Source of the DNA: Colwellia piezophila ATCC BAA-637
GTDB lineage: Bacteria > Pseudomonadota > Gammaproteobacteria > Enterobacterales > Alteromonadaceae
Direction of reading: 5' to 3'
NCBI RefSeq assembly: GCF_000378625.1
Contig: NZ_KB905160.1
Location: 535,619-599,618 of the forward strand
Length of the DNA: 64,000 nucleotides
In this document: positions 30,139 to 40,325 of the stretch, one piece after another
How the letters are laid out: every line of letters starts with the position of its first letter
Numbering within the stretch: the first letter of the stretch is position 1
Made by a program: the position numbers and the translations under genes
The notes under the pieces: generated by a model
What the model was told of the DNA's origin: nothing
The model's database searches: none
Seen by the model: the letters and a program-made list of their open reading frames with translations, nothing else

Positions 30139-33100
30139 ATGAGTCAGTCATTCAAAATAACTAAACTTGCTGCTTGCACGGTATTGCTATTGGCTTGCGC
30201 TAATGTCTTTGCAACGCAGTGGTTTGTTGATCCTAACGGTAGCGATGAGAACCTTGGTAGCCTAGAGGCACCTTTTGGTAGTATTCAAAAAGCCGTAGAT
30301 GTTGTACAGCCAGGTGATACCATTTATTTGCGCGGCGGCAATTACCATGAGGAAGTCAATGCCACTAACCTTCAGGGAACACAAAACGCGCCGATTAAAA
30401 TTACCAACTGGAATGGTGAGTCCGTTCGACTGGACGGCTCTAGTAATCTAAACAGTTTAGGTAGTAATGGCTGGACGTTAATGGGGGAGGGCGAAGGCCA
30501 TCCCAATTGTGCCAACAACTGTTATAAAACCACCATTAATCAGGACATTTGGCAGCTGTGGGTCGACGACCGTATGCAAGTAGTGGCGCGCTGGCCTAAT
30601 GTTACTGTAGGCCATCCAACTGACCCCATTCATTTAAAGGCTGATAAAATTACTCCGGCTGATGGTAGTTGGTTTGATAAGGCCGGCACTTGGGGGCATA
30701 TGGCCAATAGCTGGAACTACGATTCGGGTTCAAACACCAGTACAGTAGAAAATAATGTGCTGTTTAATAGTTTATCGACCGGTAATGATGCGCAAGTCAG
30801 TTTTACCGGCGGCTCCATTATCCTCAATTACCATTCTGAATCTCAGTTCTCCCGGGTGATTACCAACCATACACCGGGCAGTAATTCTATTAGCCACGAC
30901 GGCGTGATTAACCCGAAGGATAAAGGCTCAGGTCACTTTTTAGTGGAAGCTAGGGATGCGCTGGATATGCCAGGTGAATGGTATTACGACCTTGATAGCG
31001 GAGAAGTTTGGTTGTGGCCAGAAGATGGTCAAGACCCAAGCGGAAAAGAGGTACACGGTAAAACCCAATCCTATGCCTTTGATTTTAGTGGCAGTAGTTA
31101 TCTGACCATTGAGGGGTTGGAGTTTTTTGGTACTACCATTATCTCACTAAAAAGTAATGATTCTGATCATCTCACCATCAATGACAATAGATTCCTCTAT
31201 CCATCTTGGTATCGACGTATATTGCGCGAGCATACTATCTTTTCTAAAACGGTTGATGGTGCCTTGCAACACACTGGCGGTAGCGATGTCGGGGCGACTA
31301 TTCTAACCGGTGATTCATTGTTGATCAGTAATAACGAGTTTGCCTATGGTGATGCCACCATTGATTTGAGTGAAGGCAATCAGAAAGTCGATAATGTGGT
31401 GACCAATAACTTGTTTCATCACTGGGGCTTGACCGGCATGGCCGGGCCGATTCTGGATATGAACTCCAATAAGGGAAATTCAGAGCAGTCATACAATACT
31501 TTTCACACCCATGGTGGTCAGTTAATGTTTAAAGGCTCCTATGTCAAGGTTAACTGGTCACGCGCTTCTTACTGGGGGTACTTTAAGCAAGATGGTGTCG
31601 CTTTTCAGTGTGGCGGTAAAGGCTCTGTCGGCAATGTTCGTCATCACATCTGGGTACATAATGCCTTTAAAGGCGGGGTGCGCTGGGATGGTGAAGACGG
31701 CGGTATAGCTGATCAACAGGGTGGTCTTGATCATCACCTAGCCGGAGCCAACCTGCCGAGTATTGCCAAAATCAAGGGCGATTATCATCAGGTTTATCAT
31801 ATGAGTGGTGCCTTGCCGCTGAATGGCAGTGCTTCAATGATCAATATTGATAATATTACACGCGGCGGTAATTCGGCAGAGCCCAGTGACCAGCGCAACC
31901 AGAACACTAGTACCTACAACAATCTTGCTGCCGGTATTTCGGGCGATCCTAACAAGTTTGAAGCACTTAATGGTGAGAATAGTAATAACTGGAACGGTCT
32001 ATTACATACCGATTTAGGAGATACCGCTGCCGCTCAGTTGCGCGACGCCAATAATCTCGACTTTCGACCTGTTGATGGCAGTGCTGTGATTGATGCCGGT
32101 ATCGTATTACCCGGTATTAACGATAACTACATTGGCAGTGCGCCAGATATTGGCGCCTATGAGCACGGTGATAGCAATTACTGGATCCCAGGTTACCGCG
32201 CAAAAAACAAAGCCAACAGCCCGGTACCTATAGATAAAACCCTGACGGCTAAGAGTGATGCCGACTTGATGTTTTTAGCTGCGCGCAATGCCGCGAGCAA
32301 CAAAATTTATTTTGGCATCAACCCTAACAGCTTGGACTTGTTAGCCGACAATGTTGAGAATAATAATAACATTGTCGAGCCGGGTGAGTTGACAGCCAAC
32401 ACTACCTATTACTGGCGAGTAGACACTGTGCTGAGTGATGACAGTGTAATAACTGGCGATGTCTGGTCGTTTACCGTCGGGCAAACTATCCAGAGCATGA
32501 CGATTATCGTCAGTGAGGATGTTGACGTTCGCTCAGACAATCCTGATACCAATTACGAAGGCAACTCAACGCTTTCTTTTCGTACCCCCAGTGATGGCTT
32601 AGAAGATCGCCGTGCCTACCTAAAGTTTAATGTCGATGTAGAGGGGGACATTATCAGTGCCACCTTGCGTATGCACAGCTCGGGGAGCAAGGTAGTTGAT
32701 ATAGAAGTATATGCTGTTAGTGATACCGACTGGATCCCAACAGAGGTGACTTGGAATCAACGACCTATTATTGATGGTCCAGTCGTTGCCACTGGTAGTG
32801 TTGAAAGTGATCAATGGGGAGAGTTCGATGTCACCAGTGCCATCAGCAATGGCACAGTATCACTCGCGCTTAATCGTTTACCACATACCAACAGGAAGAA
32901 CCTTCATGCACTTGAATCCGGTTTTGGGGCAGAGCTGGTTATTATTTACACCTCGGGCAATACTGATCTCGTGCCTTTCTCCCTCAGCGGTGTCACTGCT
33001 GAGGATGAACTAAAATCCATTTTTGTCAGTTGGAATGCCAGTGTCGAGCAAGATGTGGTGGGCTATAAAGTCTATCGCCGTGAGCACGATGAAGATTTTT

Positions 33101-33768
33101 TCGATAGCGCCATTCATCCTGGGTTGTTGACACAGAGCAACTATGAAGATACCAATCTGGTGTTAGGACAGTCATACCAGTATGTCGTGCGCGCCGTTGA
33201 TGCAGCAGGGCTGCAATCGGATAATTCAGCGATAGCAAACGCTACTTTGTCCGATAACGATCAAGATGGCATGAGCGATAATTGGGAGTTGGCTAATGGC
33301 TTAGATATAACGGTTGATGACAGTGCCGGTGATTTAGATAACGATGGCATAACCAATATTGAAGCATATTTAGCCTATAGCGACCCAGTGGTAGACGATG
33401 GCACAGGTGACGATGGCACCGGCGATGACGGCACCGGCGATGACGGCACAGGTGATGATGGCACAGGTGATGACGGCACAGGTGATGACGGCACAGGTGA
33501 TGACGGCACAGGTGATGACGGCACAGGTGATGACGGCACAGGTGATGACGGCACAGGTGACGACGGCACAGGTGATGATGGCACAGGTGATGATGGCACA
33601 GGTGATGATGGCACCGGCGATGATGGCACAGGTGACGATGGCACCGGTGATAGCAATCTAGAGCCTGAAGATACTCAAGCTAAAAAAAGTGGTGGCGCTA
33701 TTGATTACTGGATACTGCTTCTATTCGCTTTATGGCTACTAGTACCGGTAAAGCGCGGTAGTAGATAA
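30139..33768 (+). CDS. large secreted beta-helix protein with DNRLRE, Fn3 and (DDGTG)17 linker
   Basis: A 1209-residue surface protein. Signal peptide about 1-29 (ends NVFA); right-handed beta-helix region opening [15 protein letters not shown] to about residue 690; Fn3-like segment ([15 protein letters not shown]) to about 785; DNRLRE/CBM96-like domain at about 787-935; Fn3 domain at about 945-1035; a short Asp-rich calcium-type repeat ([12 protein letters not shown]); then 17 copies of DDGTG at residues 1086-1170; finally SGGA, a hydrophobic segment and a basic tail, a GlyGly-CTERM-like anchor. The start resembles a lipoprotein signal (L-L-A-C near 18-20), but the VFA cleavage site is also possible. 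It is paralogous to 60505. Probably a cell-surface polysaccharide-cleaving or -binding protein; activity unproven. Confidence 0.82.
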   Translation: MSQSFKITKLAACTVLLLACANVFATQWFVDPNGSDENLGSLEAPFGSIQKAVDVVQPGDTIYLRGGNYHEEVNATNLQGTQNAPIKITNWNGESVRLDGSSNLNSLGSNGWTLMGEGEGHPNCANNCYKTTINQDIWQLWVDDRMQVVARWPNVTVGHPTDPIHLKADKITPADGSWFDKAGTWGHMANSWNYDSGSNTSTVENNVLFNSLSTGNDAQVSFTGGSIILNYHSESQFSRVITNHTPGSNSISHDGVINPKDKGSGHFLVEARDALDMPGEWYYDLDSGEVWLWPEDGQDPSGKEVHGKTQSYAFDFSGSSYLTIEGLEFFGTTIISLKSNDSDHLTINDNRFLYPSWYRRILREHTIFSKTVDGALQHTGGSDVGATILTGDSLLISNNEFAYGDATIDLSEGNQKVDNVVTNNLFHHWGLTGMAGPILDMNSNKGNSEQSYNTFHTHGGQLMFKGSYVKVNWSRASYWGYFKQDGVAFQCGGKGSVGNVRHHIWVHNAFKGGVRWDGEDGGIADQQGGLDHHLAGANLPSIAKIKGDYHQVYHMSGALPLNGSASMINIDNITRGGNSAEPSDQRNQNTSTYNNLAAGISGDPNKFEALNGENSNNWNGLLHTDLGDTAAAQLRDANNLDFRPVDGSAVIDAGIVLPGINDNYIGSAPDIGAYEHGDSNYWIPGYRAKNKANSPVPIDKTLTAKSDADLMFLAARNAASNKIYFGINPNSLDLLADNVENNNNIVEPGELTANTTYYWRVDTVLSDDSVITGDVWSFTVGQTIQSMTIIVSEDVDVRSDNPDTNYEGNSTLSFRTPSDGLEDRRAYLKFNVDVEGDIISATLRMHSSGSKVVDIEVYAVSDTDWIPTEVTWNQRPIIDGPVVATGSVESDQWGEFDVTSAISNGTVSLALNRLPHTNRKNLHALESGFGAELVIIYTSGNTDLVPFSLSGVTAEDELKSIFVSWNASVEQDVVGYKVYRREHDEDFFDSAIHPGLLTQSNYEDTNLVLGQSYQYVVRAVDAAGLQSDNSAIANATLSDNDQDGMSDNWELANGLDITVDDSAGDLDNDGITNIEAYLAYSDPVVDDGTGDDGTGDDGTGDDGTGDDGTGDDGTGDDGTGDDGTGDDGTGDDGTGDDGTGDDGTGDDGTGDDGTGDDGTGDDGTGDDGTGDSNLEPEDTQAKKSGGAIDYWILLLFALWLLVPVKRGSR
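33394..33648 (+). repeat. 15-bp tandem repeat, 17 units
   Basis: Seventeen consecutive copies of a 15-base unit (consensus GATGACGGCACAGGT, with silent T/C and A/C differences) encode (DDGTG)17. Length is exactly 255 bases. Several adjacent units are identical at the DNA level, so copy number is probably variable between strains. Confidence 0.97.
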
Positions 33769-33999
33769 AATTCATTTTTAATTCAATTAAAAATCAGTTA
33801 AAGGTCGCTAACAACAAGTGTTTTGTTATCGACCTTAAAACACTCTGCTCTTCAGTTCTTCCTTTATAAACAATCCTAAACCCTCCACATAATGCTCTTA
33901 GCAGAAAGACTATGCTTTCATTCGCACCAGTCAGTGGTTTCCTGCTCTGGCTACATTTAACTTGGCTGTTCTTATTGGTTGCCTTAGCTTGTTGCTTAA

Positions 34000-34027
34000 T
34001 GTAAAGATTTTGTGAGGTTATGTAAGG
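34000..34027 (+). promoter_or_regulatory. triple TGTAAG-like direct repeat (site E)
   Basis: TGTAAAG at 34000, TGTGAGG at 34011 and TGTAAGG at 34021 are spaced 11 and 10 bp. It is the most extended version of the motif found at 5683, 40132, 48095 and 56902. It lies about 340 bp upstream of the GlyGly-CTERM/TonB-receptor operon. Confidence 0.4.
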
Positions 34028-34270
34028 TATTGTTTATTTATAGTTGACTGAGGTTAGTTTATATACTATCGTGGTTTTTGTAAGTAATAAACACTAAAAA
34101 GGTCTTTCAAGACAACGGAGAGATGTTTTAGTCTTTAGCTTTGGTGATGATATAGTAATGAAGATTAGTTTGGGTATGTATTGTGTAGGTTGGGCGGCAA
34201 GTTGGTATTGGCTTTGATGTATGCATATTGGCGATTTTAACAGGCAAGCTGACAATAAATCTTTACGGAT

Positions 34271-34288
34271 ATTGTAAACTAAAGACAT
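34271..34288 (+). promoter_or_regulatory. leader motif shared with the 12171-18356 gene
   Basis: ATTGTAAACTAAAGACAT, identical to the reverse complement of 18429-18446, about 92 bases before the ATG at 34363. A second block (ATAATTACAAGT) follows in both leaders. This suggests common regulation or an ancestral duplication that included the promoter. Confidence 0.5.
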
Positions 34289-34362
34289 TAAATAAAAATA
34301 ATTACAAGTAGAATATTTTAAATAACAATGACAAAAACAAGCGAAAATGTTATGGGGACAGC

Positions 34363-37167
34363 ATGAATAAATTTAACAAACACAAACTTGCCACGGCAAT
34401 CGGAATCATTTGTTTATCGAGCAATTTCTCGGCTATGGCCGCGACTAATTTAGTGACCAATGGTGATTTTGAGTCACCTTTATTACTAGATGGCACGGTT
34501 TGGCTACCTGCGGTTAAAAACCCAGTAGTTGCACGTTTCTTGGATCCGGATTTATCAAGTCAAGTGGCACACATATCAAGTCGTAAAAAGTATTCTAGTA
34601 CCATAAAACAAATAGTAGCTTTAGAGCCTGGTAAGACATATAACCTTTCAGGCAAAGCGAAATCTACTGAATTCGTTGGTTTTACCTGGTCATATCAACC
34701 AGTTGGCGGTGGTAATACCGCAATCTCGCTCGAGCTAGTTAACTCAGGTGGTGCCTGGGTAGATATAAATTCTACCTTTACTGTTCCTTTAGATGATGTT
34801 GACCCTTCAGGTGATTTTAAGATATGGGTATTAACTGGCCAGAAAGATGCTGATGGCAATAACCTTCCTGTAAATGATTTATTCTTTGATAATATCGTGC
34901 TAGTTGAGGTTTTCGATGACGATAGCGATGGTGTTATTAACGATGATGATGCCTTCCCAAATGACGCCTCAGCTTCTCTTGATAGTGATAGCGACGGTTA
35001 TCCAGATAGTTGGAATGAAGGTAAATCAGCAGCTGATTCCACCTCATTGCCGGCACTAGTCAAAGATGCCTTTCCAACGGATGCCGCGGCTTATCTAGAT
35101 ACTGATGGTGATGGTAGACCAAATAGTTGGAATGAGGGTAAAAGCCAAGCGGACTCTACCTCAGAGCCAGTATTAGAGTTAGATCTCTTTCCCGATGATG
35201 CAACCAATGGTCAAACCGACAGCGACTTAGATGGCGTTGCCGATTTAGACGATGCCTTTCCTAATGATATTTCGGCATCAATAGACAGCGATAATGATGG
35301 TTACCCAGACAGTTGGACTGAGGGTAAAAGCCAAGCTGATTCAACCTCAGAGCCAGTATTAGCGTTAGATGCCTTCGCGCAAGATGCTGCGGCTTATCTT
35401 GATACTGACGGTGATGGTTACCCCGACAGTTGGAATGACGGTAAGTCAGTAGCTGATTCAACCTCAGAGCCGGTCTTAGCGTTAGATGCCTTTGCGCAAG
35501 ATGCTGCGGCTTATCTTGATACAGACGGTGACGGTTACCCAGATAGTTGGAATGAAGGTAAGTCAGCAGATGATTCAACCTCAGAGCCGGTATTAGTGAT
35601 AGATAACTTCCCGGAAGACGCAACTGAAAACATAGATACTGATGGCGACGGTGTAGGTGATAATGCCGACCCCTTTCCAAACGACAAATATGATGGTGTC
35701 ATTCAACCCGGTTCAAAACTATCTAAAGCTGACTCTTATGAAAATAGAGCGGTGAAAGATTATTGGACTGCGTACGATATTTTAGGCGAACGCCTCGATA
35801 TTATGCGCTTTCATGTCAGTGCTAGCTTAAATTTAACACCAGAAGATGAAGCTGGTAGAGCAGATTATCCTGATGTTGATGCCTGGTTGGCAGTTAATCC
35901 TGACTGGAAATGGTCAACACCTGAGCAATTTACAGCCCTGCACGGTTTTTATGATGCTGCAGAATTACAAGATAACATTGATGCTTTCTTAATGTTAACG
36001 GGTGACCAATGGTCGACTTGGTCAAGACCAGGTAAACCGTCGAAATGGTTAGTGCTAACTAAAGACACCAGCGTAGCGAATCAGAGTAATTTGCCGGTAC
36101 TGAAATATACCGTAACCGAAGAAGTTTTTAATGAAGTTGCCACAGGCACTGAATTTAAACTGGGAAATAGTGTTAACGCGGCAGCTTTATTAGTACGCGT
36201 TGTTAATTTTGATCCCAATGCCGATGATGATGATGACGGCGTTAAAAATGGTGATGATCATTTTCCAAACGATCCCCTTGAATGGCAAGACAGTGATGGT
36301 GATGGCGTCGGTGATAACGGCGATGTATTCCCTAACGATCCTAATGAGAGTGGCGATGCCGATGGTGATGGCATTGGCGACAACGCTGATACTGATGCAG
36401 ACAATGACGGTATCCCTAATGAACTAGACGCCTTCCCAATCGACAGTGAGCAAAGTCTTGCGGTTAATATTGTTGGCCTTGAGGATACCACTGAAGGTGA
36501 ATCGTTAACTATCGACGCCAGTGGTACTGCTATGGGCGATGAACAATTAACCTATAGTTGGCAGCAAATCTCAGGCTCGGATCTTAGTGTCGGCGAAAGT
36601 GGTGCTATCTTAGTTTTTGATGCCTTACCTAATGTTATGGTAGATGAAGAAATTGTACTTAAATTGACGGTGAGCAATGGCGTACATACCGTTACTGAAA
36701 ATGTGTCATTTATGATTAAAGCGATTCCTTCCTTTGTCACAGTACAAGCAAGCTTAATTGGTGGTGAGCAAGTTGAAGACGCTTCAGGTGCGATGAAAAC
36801 TATGCTTAAACCAGGCACGACTATCGAGTTAGACGGTAGTGCCAGCGACAGTTTAGATGCTAATTTAACCTACCAATGGCGACAAACACGTGGACCTGTA
36901 ATCAAGCTCATAAATGCTAATCAAGCTAAAGCAAGTTTTGTTGTGCCAAGCAAAAGCAGTGATAGCAAAGTAGGCTTTAAACTGGTTGTCTCTAATGGTC
37001 AGAGTCATGAAGAGGCGACAGCCGTTGCTGTAGTGTCTGCTGAAATTGAAACACGGAGTGATAGCGGTGGTTCATTCGGTTTATGGTCATTGTTGTTGGT
37101 TGGCGTAGCATTGTTTAAGAAAAAAACTATAAAAATAATAAATACCAGAGTTAGGGGGAGCAAATAA
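34363..37167 (+). CDS. secreted GlyGly-CTERM protein with CBM-like domain, upstream partner of the TonB receptor
   Basis: A 934-residue surface protein. The signal peptide (MNKFNKHKLATAIG...) is nearly identical to that of the 2061-residue protein. Residues about 27-190 start LVTNGDFES and end FFDNIVLVEVFD, typical of CBM4/CBM9-type carbohydrate-binding beta-sandwiches. Asp-rich thrombospondin-3-like linkers fill about 190-440 and 615-690. One copy of the ~160-residue unrecognised module (DYWTAYDILGERLDIMR, WKWSTPEQF, ALLVRVV) lies at about 450-610. Two PKD/Ig-like domains follow, then GGSFGLWSLLLVGVALF and a basic tail (GlyGly-CTERM). The stop codon overlaps the receptor start (TAATG), so translation is coupled. 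A SusD-like capture role at the surface is inferred from this coupling. Confidence 0.85.
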   Translation: MNKFNKHKLATAIGIICLSSNFSAMAATNLVTNGDFESPLLLDGTVWLPAVKNPVVARFLDPDLSSQVAHISSRKKYSSTIKQIVALEPGKTYNLSGKAKSTEFVGFTWSYQPVGGGNTAISLELVNSGGAWVDINSTFTVPLDDVDPSGDFKIWVLTGQKDADGNNLPVNDLFFDNIVLVEVFDDDSDGVINDDDAFPNDASASLDSDSDGYPDSWNEGKSAADSTSLPALVKDAFPTDAAAYLDTDGDGRPNSWNEGKSQADSTSEPVLELDLFPDDATNGQTDSDLDGVADLDDAFPNDISASIDSDNDGYPDSWTEGKSQADSTSEPVLALDAFAQDAAAYLDTDGDGYPDSWNDGKSVADSTSEPVLALDAFAQDAAAYLDTDGDGYPDSWNEGKSADDSTSEPVLVIDNFPEDATENIDTDGDGVGDNADPFPNDKYDGVIQPGSKLSKADSYENRAVKDYWTAYDILGERLDIMRFHVSASLNLTPEDEAGRADYPDVDAWLAVNPDWKWSTPEQFTALHGFYDAAELQDNIDAFLMLTGDQWSTWSRPGKPSKWLVLTKDTSVANQSNLPVLKYTVTEEVFNEVATGTEFKLGNSVNAAALLVRVVNFDPNADDDDDGVKNGDDHFPNDPLEWQDSDGDGVGDNGDVFPNDPNESGDADGDGIGDNADTDADNDGIPNELDAFPIDSEQSLAVNIVGLEDTTEGESLTIDASGTAMGDEQLTYSWQQISGSDLSVGESGAILVFDALPNVMVDEEIVLKLTVSNGVHTVTENVSFMIKAIPSFVTVQASLIGGEQVEDASGAMKTMLKPGTTIELDGSASDSLDANLTYQWRQTRGPVIKLINANQAKASFVVPSKSSDSKVGFKLVVSNGQSHEEATAVAVVSAEIETRSDSGGSFGLWSLLLVGVALFKKKTIKIINTRVRGSK

Positions 37168-40031
37168 TGAAGTCATTTAAACTCGCTAAGTTGAGCAACG
37201 CATGTCGCATTGCGCTGCTAGGCACATCATCAATGTTAATGTGTAGTCCTGCCGTTTTTGCTGCAGAAGAGAGCCAAGAAAACGATACCGTCAAAGACAA
37301 AACTGAAGTTATCGAGGTTACCGGTTACCGGGCATCAGAACTAAAATCGAGAGATCTTAAAAGAGAAGCAGTAGGGGTTGTTGATGCTATCGTTGCTGAA
37401 GATATTGGTAAAATGCCCGATGAAAATGTTGCTGAAGCCTTACAACGTATAACAGGTATTTCAATTACCAGAGAAAATGGTGAAGGCTCACAAGTCAGTG
37501 TTCGCGGTATGGCGCCGAATCTCAACAGAATTACCATTAATGGTAAAACCTTAACCTCTGCAGGGGATGATCAATCCGTAGGCTTAGAGGCATTCTCTTC
37601 AGGGCTGCTTGAGCGTGTAGAAGTATTTAAAACTCCAGGAGCAAACCAAGTAGAAGGCTCTTTAGGGGGCAGCATTAACCTGAAAACGCGTCGTGCATTA
37701 GATTCGAAGCGCAGAAAAATAGTTGTTGGCGCCCACGCGGATTACTCAGACCTATCTCAAGAACTCGACCCTAAGTTGCAATTTACCTATATCGATCAAT
37801 TTTTTGATAAGAAATTTGGTTTTGCCGGTAATTTGAATTACGAAAAGCGTCATAGTCGACAAGATGGTTTAGAGGTCTCTGGTTATATTATGCCGACCTC
37901 AATGACTGGCGGTAAAAAAAGGGCCGGTGATCTTATTACCGACCCCGCCGAGGGCTTGCTACATAGCTTACCTGAAGGTCATCCTGATCGAATGTTTAAT
38001 GGCGAAGATTTAGGTCAATTTGGTGCCGCTCGTCCAAATAAGTTTAACTTCCGTCAGTACCAGGAAGTGCGCGAGCGCATAGGTGGCTCTGCCAGTTTTG
38101 AATATCGTCCCGATGATTCCACCGAATTTGTCCTTGATTTCGGTGTTTCAGCGTATGAAATACAAAAAGATCGTTTTCAATTAACCTTAGGTCCTGATTA
38201 TGTTAATCCAGACACCATGATTTTAAATGATAACAATACGGTAACTTATGGTGATACGTATTTAACCACTGCCGATGGACTGCCTGATTATGACAAGATG
38301 GGCAACATGACCAGTAACAACTCATTTTCTACCAGAGAGCAAATAAACTATATTGGTGGCTTAGAGGCGACGAAACACTTTGACCGACTTTCAATCAAAG
38401 GCTCTATAGGCTATTCGTATACCGAATTAGAAACACCAGAGGCATTCACCTTTACTTTTAATACCAGTCATGCTGGTGTTCGTACACCTTATAGTTACGA
38501 TTTAAGGCTAGGAGATATGCCGTCAATGCTGTTTGCTGTGCCTGGCGCTGAAAACGATGCATCCCGATATACCATACAAGCGGTTAGATCAGGTACTGAT
38601 ACGACTGTAGATGATGAAGTGGCTGTCCAATTTGACTTAGATTACGAACTCGATTTTCACTGGATTCAAACCCTAGAATTTGGCGTACGTGCAACTCATC
38701 GAAATAAGGATAGGTTTAATGATTCACCACGTATCACTTCAAGTGACGAAGGTGTAAATGGTTACAATTGGGAAATGACCATGGCTGATGAGGGTGTTCA
38801 AGCAGAATTCCCGGTAGATGATTTTTATGACGGTGTTTCAGGAAATACTATTTCGAGTTGGCCTGTTGCTGATATCGATGGCACCTTAGCCGCTTTTGGC
38901 ATAACCAAAGAAGAGTTTCGAAACCTTAACGCGGCAAAACCGAGTCTACTGCAAAGCTTCAATATAGCAGATTACACCGAAGCCATTTATGTTATGGCAA
39001 ATTTCGAAAATGACTCTGGCGCACTGGTAGGTAATTTTGGTGTCCGCTATGTTATGACCCAAACCACAAGTACTGGTGGTGTAAAAGAAGGTGATAATGT
39101 TGTTATCACCGATTTTGAGCACGATTATAACAATATCTTACCGTCATTAACTGTACGTTATTCGTTGAACGACGATACCATTTTAAGGTTTGCGGCGGGT
39201 CGTGTTATGGCACGTCCATCATTCGCAGATATAGCACCTAAATTAACCATTTCTACGTCAAGTGGTAAAGTAAAAGGTGGTAATCCTTATCTGGACCCCT
39301 ATATTTCAGACCAAGCCGATCTCAGCCTAGAGTATTATGCGGGTAAAACGGGTATGGCTTCGATTGGACTATTCTATAAGAATATTGAAGATTACATACA
39401 AAAATCAACAATTTCTGCACCTATTTCTGATGGTAACGGCGGTTGTATCACTGGCGGAACTGACACGAATGACGCTGGCTGTGAAATATTCGAAATAACC
39501 CGTCCATTAAATGGTCCCTCCTCAGACGTTTTTGGTGTAGAGGTAAACTTGTATAAAGATTTAGATTTTTTACCGAGTTATTGGTCTAATTTCTCTGTTA
39601 AATTTAATTATACTTACAATGATAGTACCGCGGTAATTATTGACCCTAATACCGGTGAAGTAGTAGAAGGCACTGACTTACCGTTAGAGGGCATGTCACA
39701 ACATACCACCAACTCAACCTTGTCTTATGAAACCGAAACCATTGGTATCCGTTTATCACATAACTATCGTTCAGAGTATTTAAAATCGGCTTTTGGTTCG
39801 CAAAGTAATGCTCAATATGTGAATGCTTATCAACAATTTGATTTATCGGCCTCGTACCAAATTACCGAGAACGTTAAATTTGTCGTTAAAGTTAACAATC
39901 TAACCGATGAAGCAAAAACAGCTTACTTTGATCAATTACCCTACTGGGAACAAATTGGCTCTACAGAGCGACTTAAATATTACAACACTAACGGACGTCG
40001 ATACTCACTAGGCTTAACCGCGAGGTTCTAA
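37167..40031 (+). CDS. TonB-dependent outer-membrane receptor
   Basis: A 954-residue TonB-dependent receptor that would import oligosaccharides across the outer membrane using TonB energy. The signal peptide ends near residue 33 (VFAA). A TonB-box-like EVIEVTGYR follows near residue 48. The plug domain has IGKMPDENVAEALQRITGI and VEVFKTPGANQVEGSLGG, as in the TonB-Xanth-Caul type (TIGR01782) often found in glycan-use loci. The barrel ends RYSLGLTARF with a terminal Phe. It is the only such receptor in the window, so it probably carries all the products of this locus. Its ATG overlaps the stop of the GlyGly-CTERM gene. Confidence 0.96.
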   Translation: MKSFKLAKLSNACRIALLGTSSMLMCSPAVFAAEESQENDTVKDKTEVIEVTGYRASELKSRDLKREAVGVVDAIVAEDIGKMPDENVAEALQRITGISITRENGEGSQVSVRGMAPNLNRITINGKTLTSAGDDQSVGLEAFSSGLLERVEVFKTPGANQVEGSLGGSINLKTRRALDSKRRKIVVGAHADYSDLSQELDPKLQFTYIDQFFDKKFGFAGNLNYEKRHSRQDGLEVSGYIMPTSMTGGKKRAGDLITDPAEGLLHSLPEGHPDRMFNGEDLGQFGAARPNKFNFRQYQEVRERIGGSASFEYRPDDSTEFVLDFGVSAYEIQKDRFQLTLGPDYVNPDTMILNDNNTVTYGDTYLTTADGLPDYDKMGNMTSNNSFSTREQINYIGGLEATKHFDRLSIKGSIGYSYTELETPEAFTFTFNTSHAGVRTPYSYDLRLGDMPSMLFAVPGAENDASRYTIQAVRSGTDTTVDDEVAVQFDLDYELDFHWIQTLEFGVRATHRNKDRFNDSPRITSSDEGVNGYNWEMTMADEGVQAEFPVDDFYDGVSGNTISSWPVADIDGTLAAFGITKEEFRNLNAAKPSLLQSFNIADYTEAIYVMANFENDSGALVGNFGVRYVMTQTTSTGGVKEGDNVVITDFEHDYNNILPSLTVRYSLNDDTILRFAAGRVMARPSFADIAPKLTISTSSGKVKGGNPYLDPYISDQADLSLEYYAGKTGMASIGLFYKNIEDYIQKSTISAPISDGNGGCITGGTDTNDAGCEIFEITRPLNGPSSDVFGVEVNLYKDLDFLPSYWSNFSVKFNYTYNDSTAVIIDPNTGEVVEGTDLPLEGMSQHTTNSTLSYETETIGIRLSHNYRSEYLKSAFGSQSNAQYVNAYQQFDLSASYQITENVKFVVKVNNLTDEAKTAYFDQLPYWEQIGSTERLKYYNTNGRRYSLGLTARF

Positions 40032-40074
40032 TAGCAATAAGCTAACAGCTGAAAACCTTTTCTAAATGAAATAA

Positions 40075-40098
40075 CCCTCTTCGCTAATGCGAGGAGGG
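40075..40098 (+). terminator. stem-loop between receptor and sulfatase
   Basis: CCCTCTTCGC pairs imperfectly with GCGAGGAGGG around TAAT, about 45 bases after the receptor stop. It is followed by GGAGTTT, not a long T-run. The G-rich right arm could alternatively pair with CCCCTCCT at 40151-40158. Confidence 0.5.
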
Positions 40099-40131
40099 GG
40101 AGTTTCACTTCAATGTATATTCTAAACTGAA

Positions 40132-40148
40132 TGTAAAGCTATGTAAAT
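40132..40148 (+). promoter_or_regulatory. TGTAAAG direct repeat, 10-bp period (site B)
   Basis: TGTAAAG at 40132 and TGTAAAT at 40142, spaced 10 bp, about 180 bp upstream of the sulfatase at 40326. Same arrangement as sites A, C and D. Confidence 0.4.
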
Positions 40149-40325
40149 TACCCCTCCTTAATATAGACTTTAAATAACTTATAGTTCAAGGTGGGTTTTA
40201 TAGGTAAAGGTCACGTATTGGATCTGCTGATATTCTTTTAGAATTATTATTAAGTTTCCCAATACTCTTTTAATTTATGCATTCAAATTTATTAAAGTCT
40301 CTAATAAAAAATATAAGGTATTAAA

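Larger units (their letters stand above)
33769..34362. other. non-coding gap before the GlyGly-CTERM/TBDR operon
   Basis: No gene is seen in these 594 bases. A stem-loop with an AAGGTCG/CGACCTT base lies at about 33800-33836 after the preceding stop and may terminate it. The TGTAAAG-type repeats at 34000-34027 and the shared leader motif at 34271-34288 lie downstream. The rest is A+T-rich. Confidence 0.5.

Noticed and set aside
33394..33648. CRISPR-like array
   Set aside because: The 15-bp units are directly adjacent without spacers and are in-frame coding sequence.
33375..33661. ORFs of Pro-Ser-Ser-Pro-Val repeats (minus) and Met-Ala-Gln-Val repeats (plus)
   Set aside because: These are other-frame readings of the 15-bp tandem repeat encoding (DDGTG)17.
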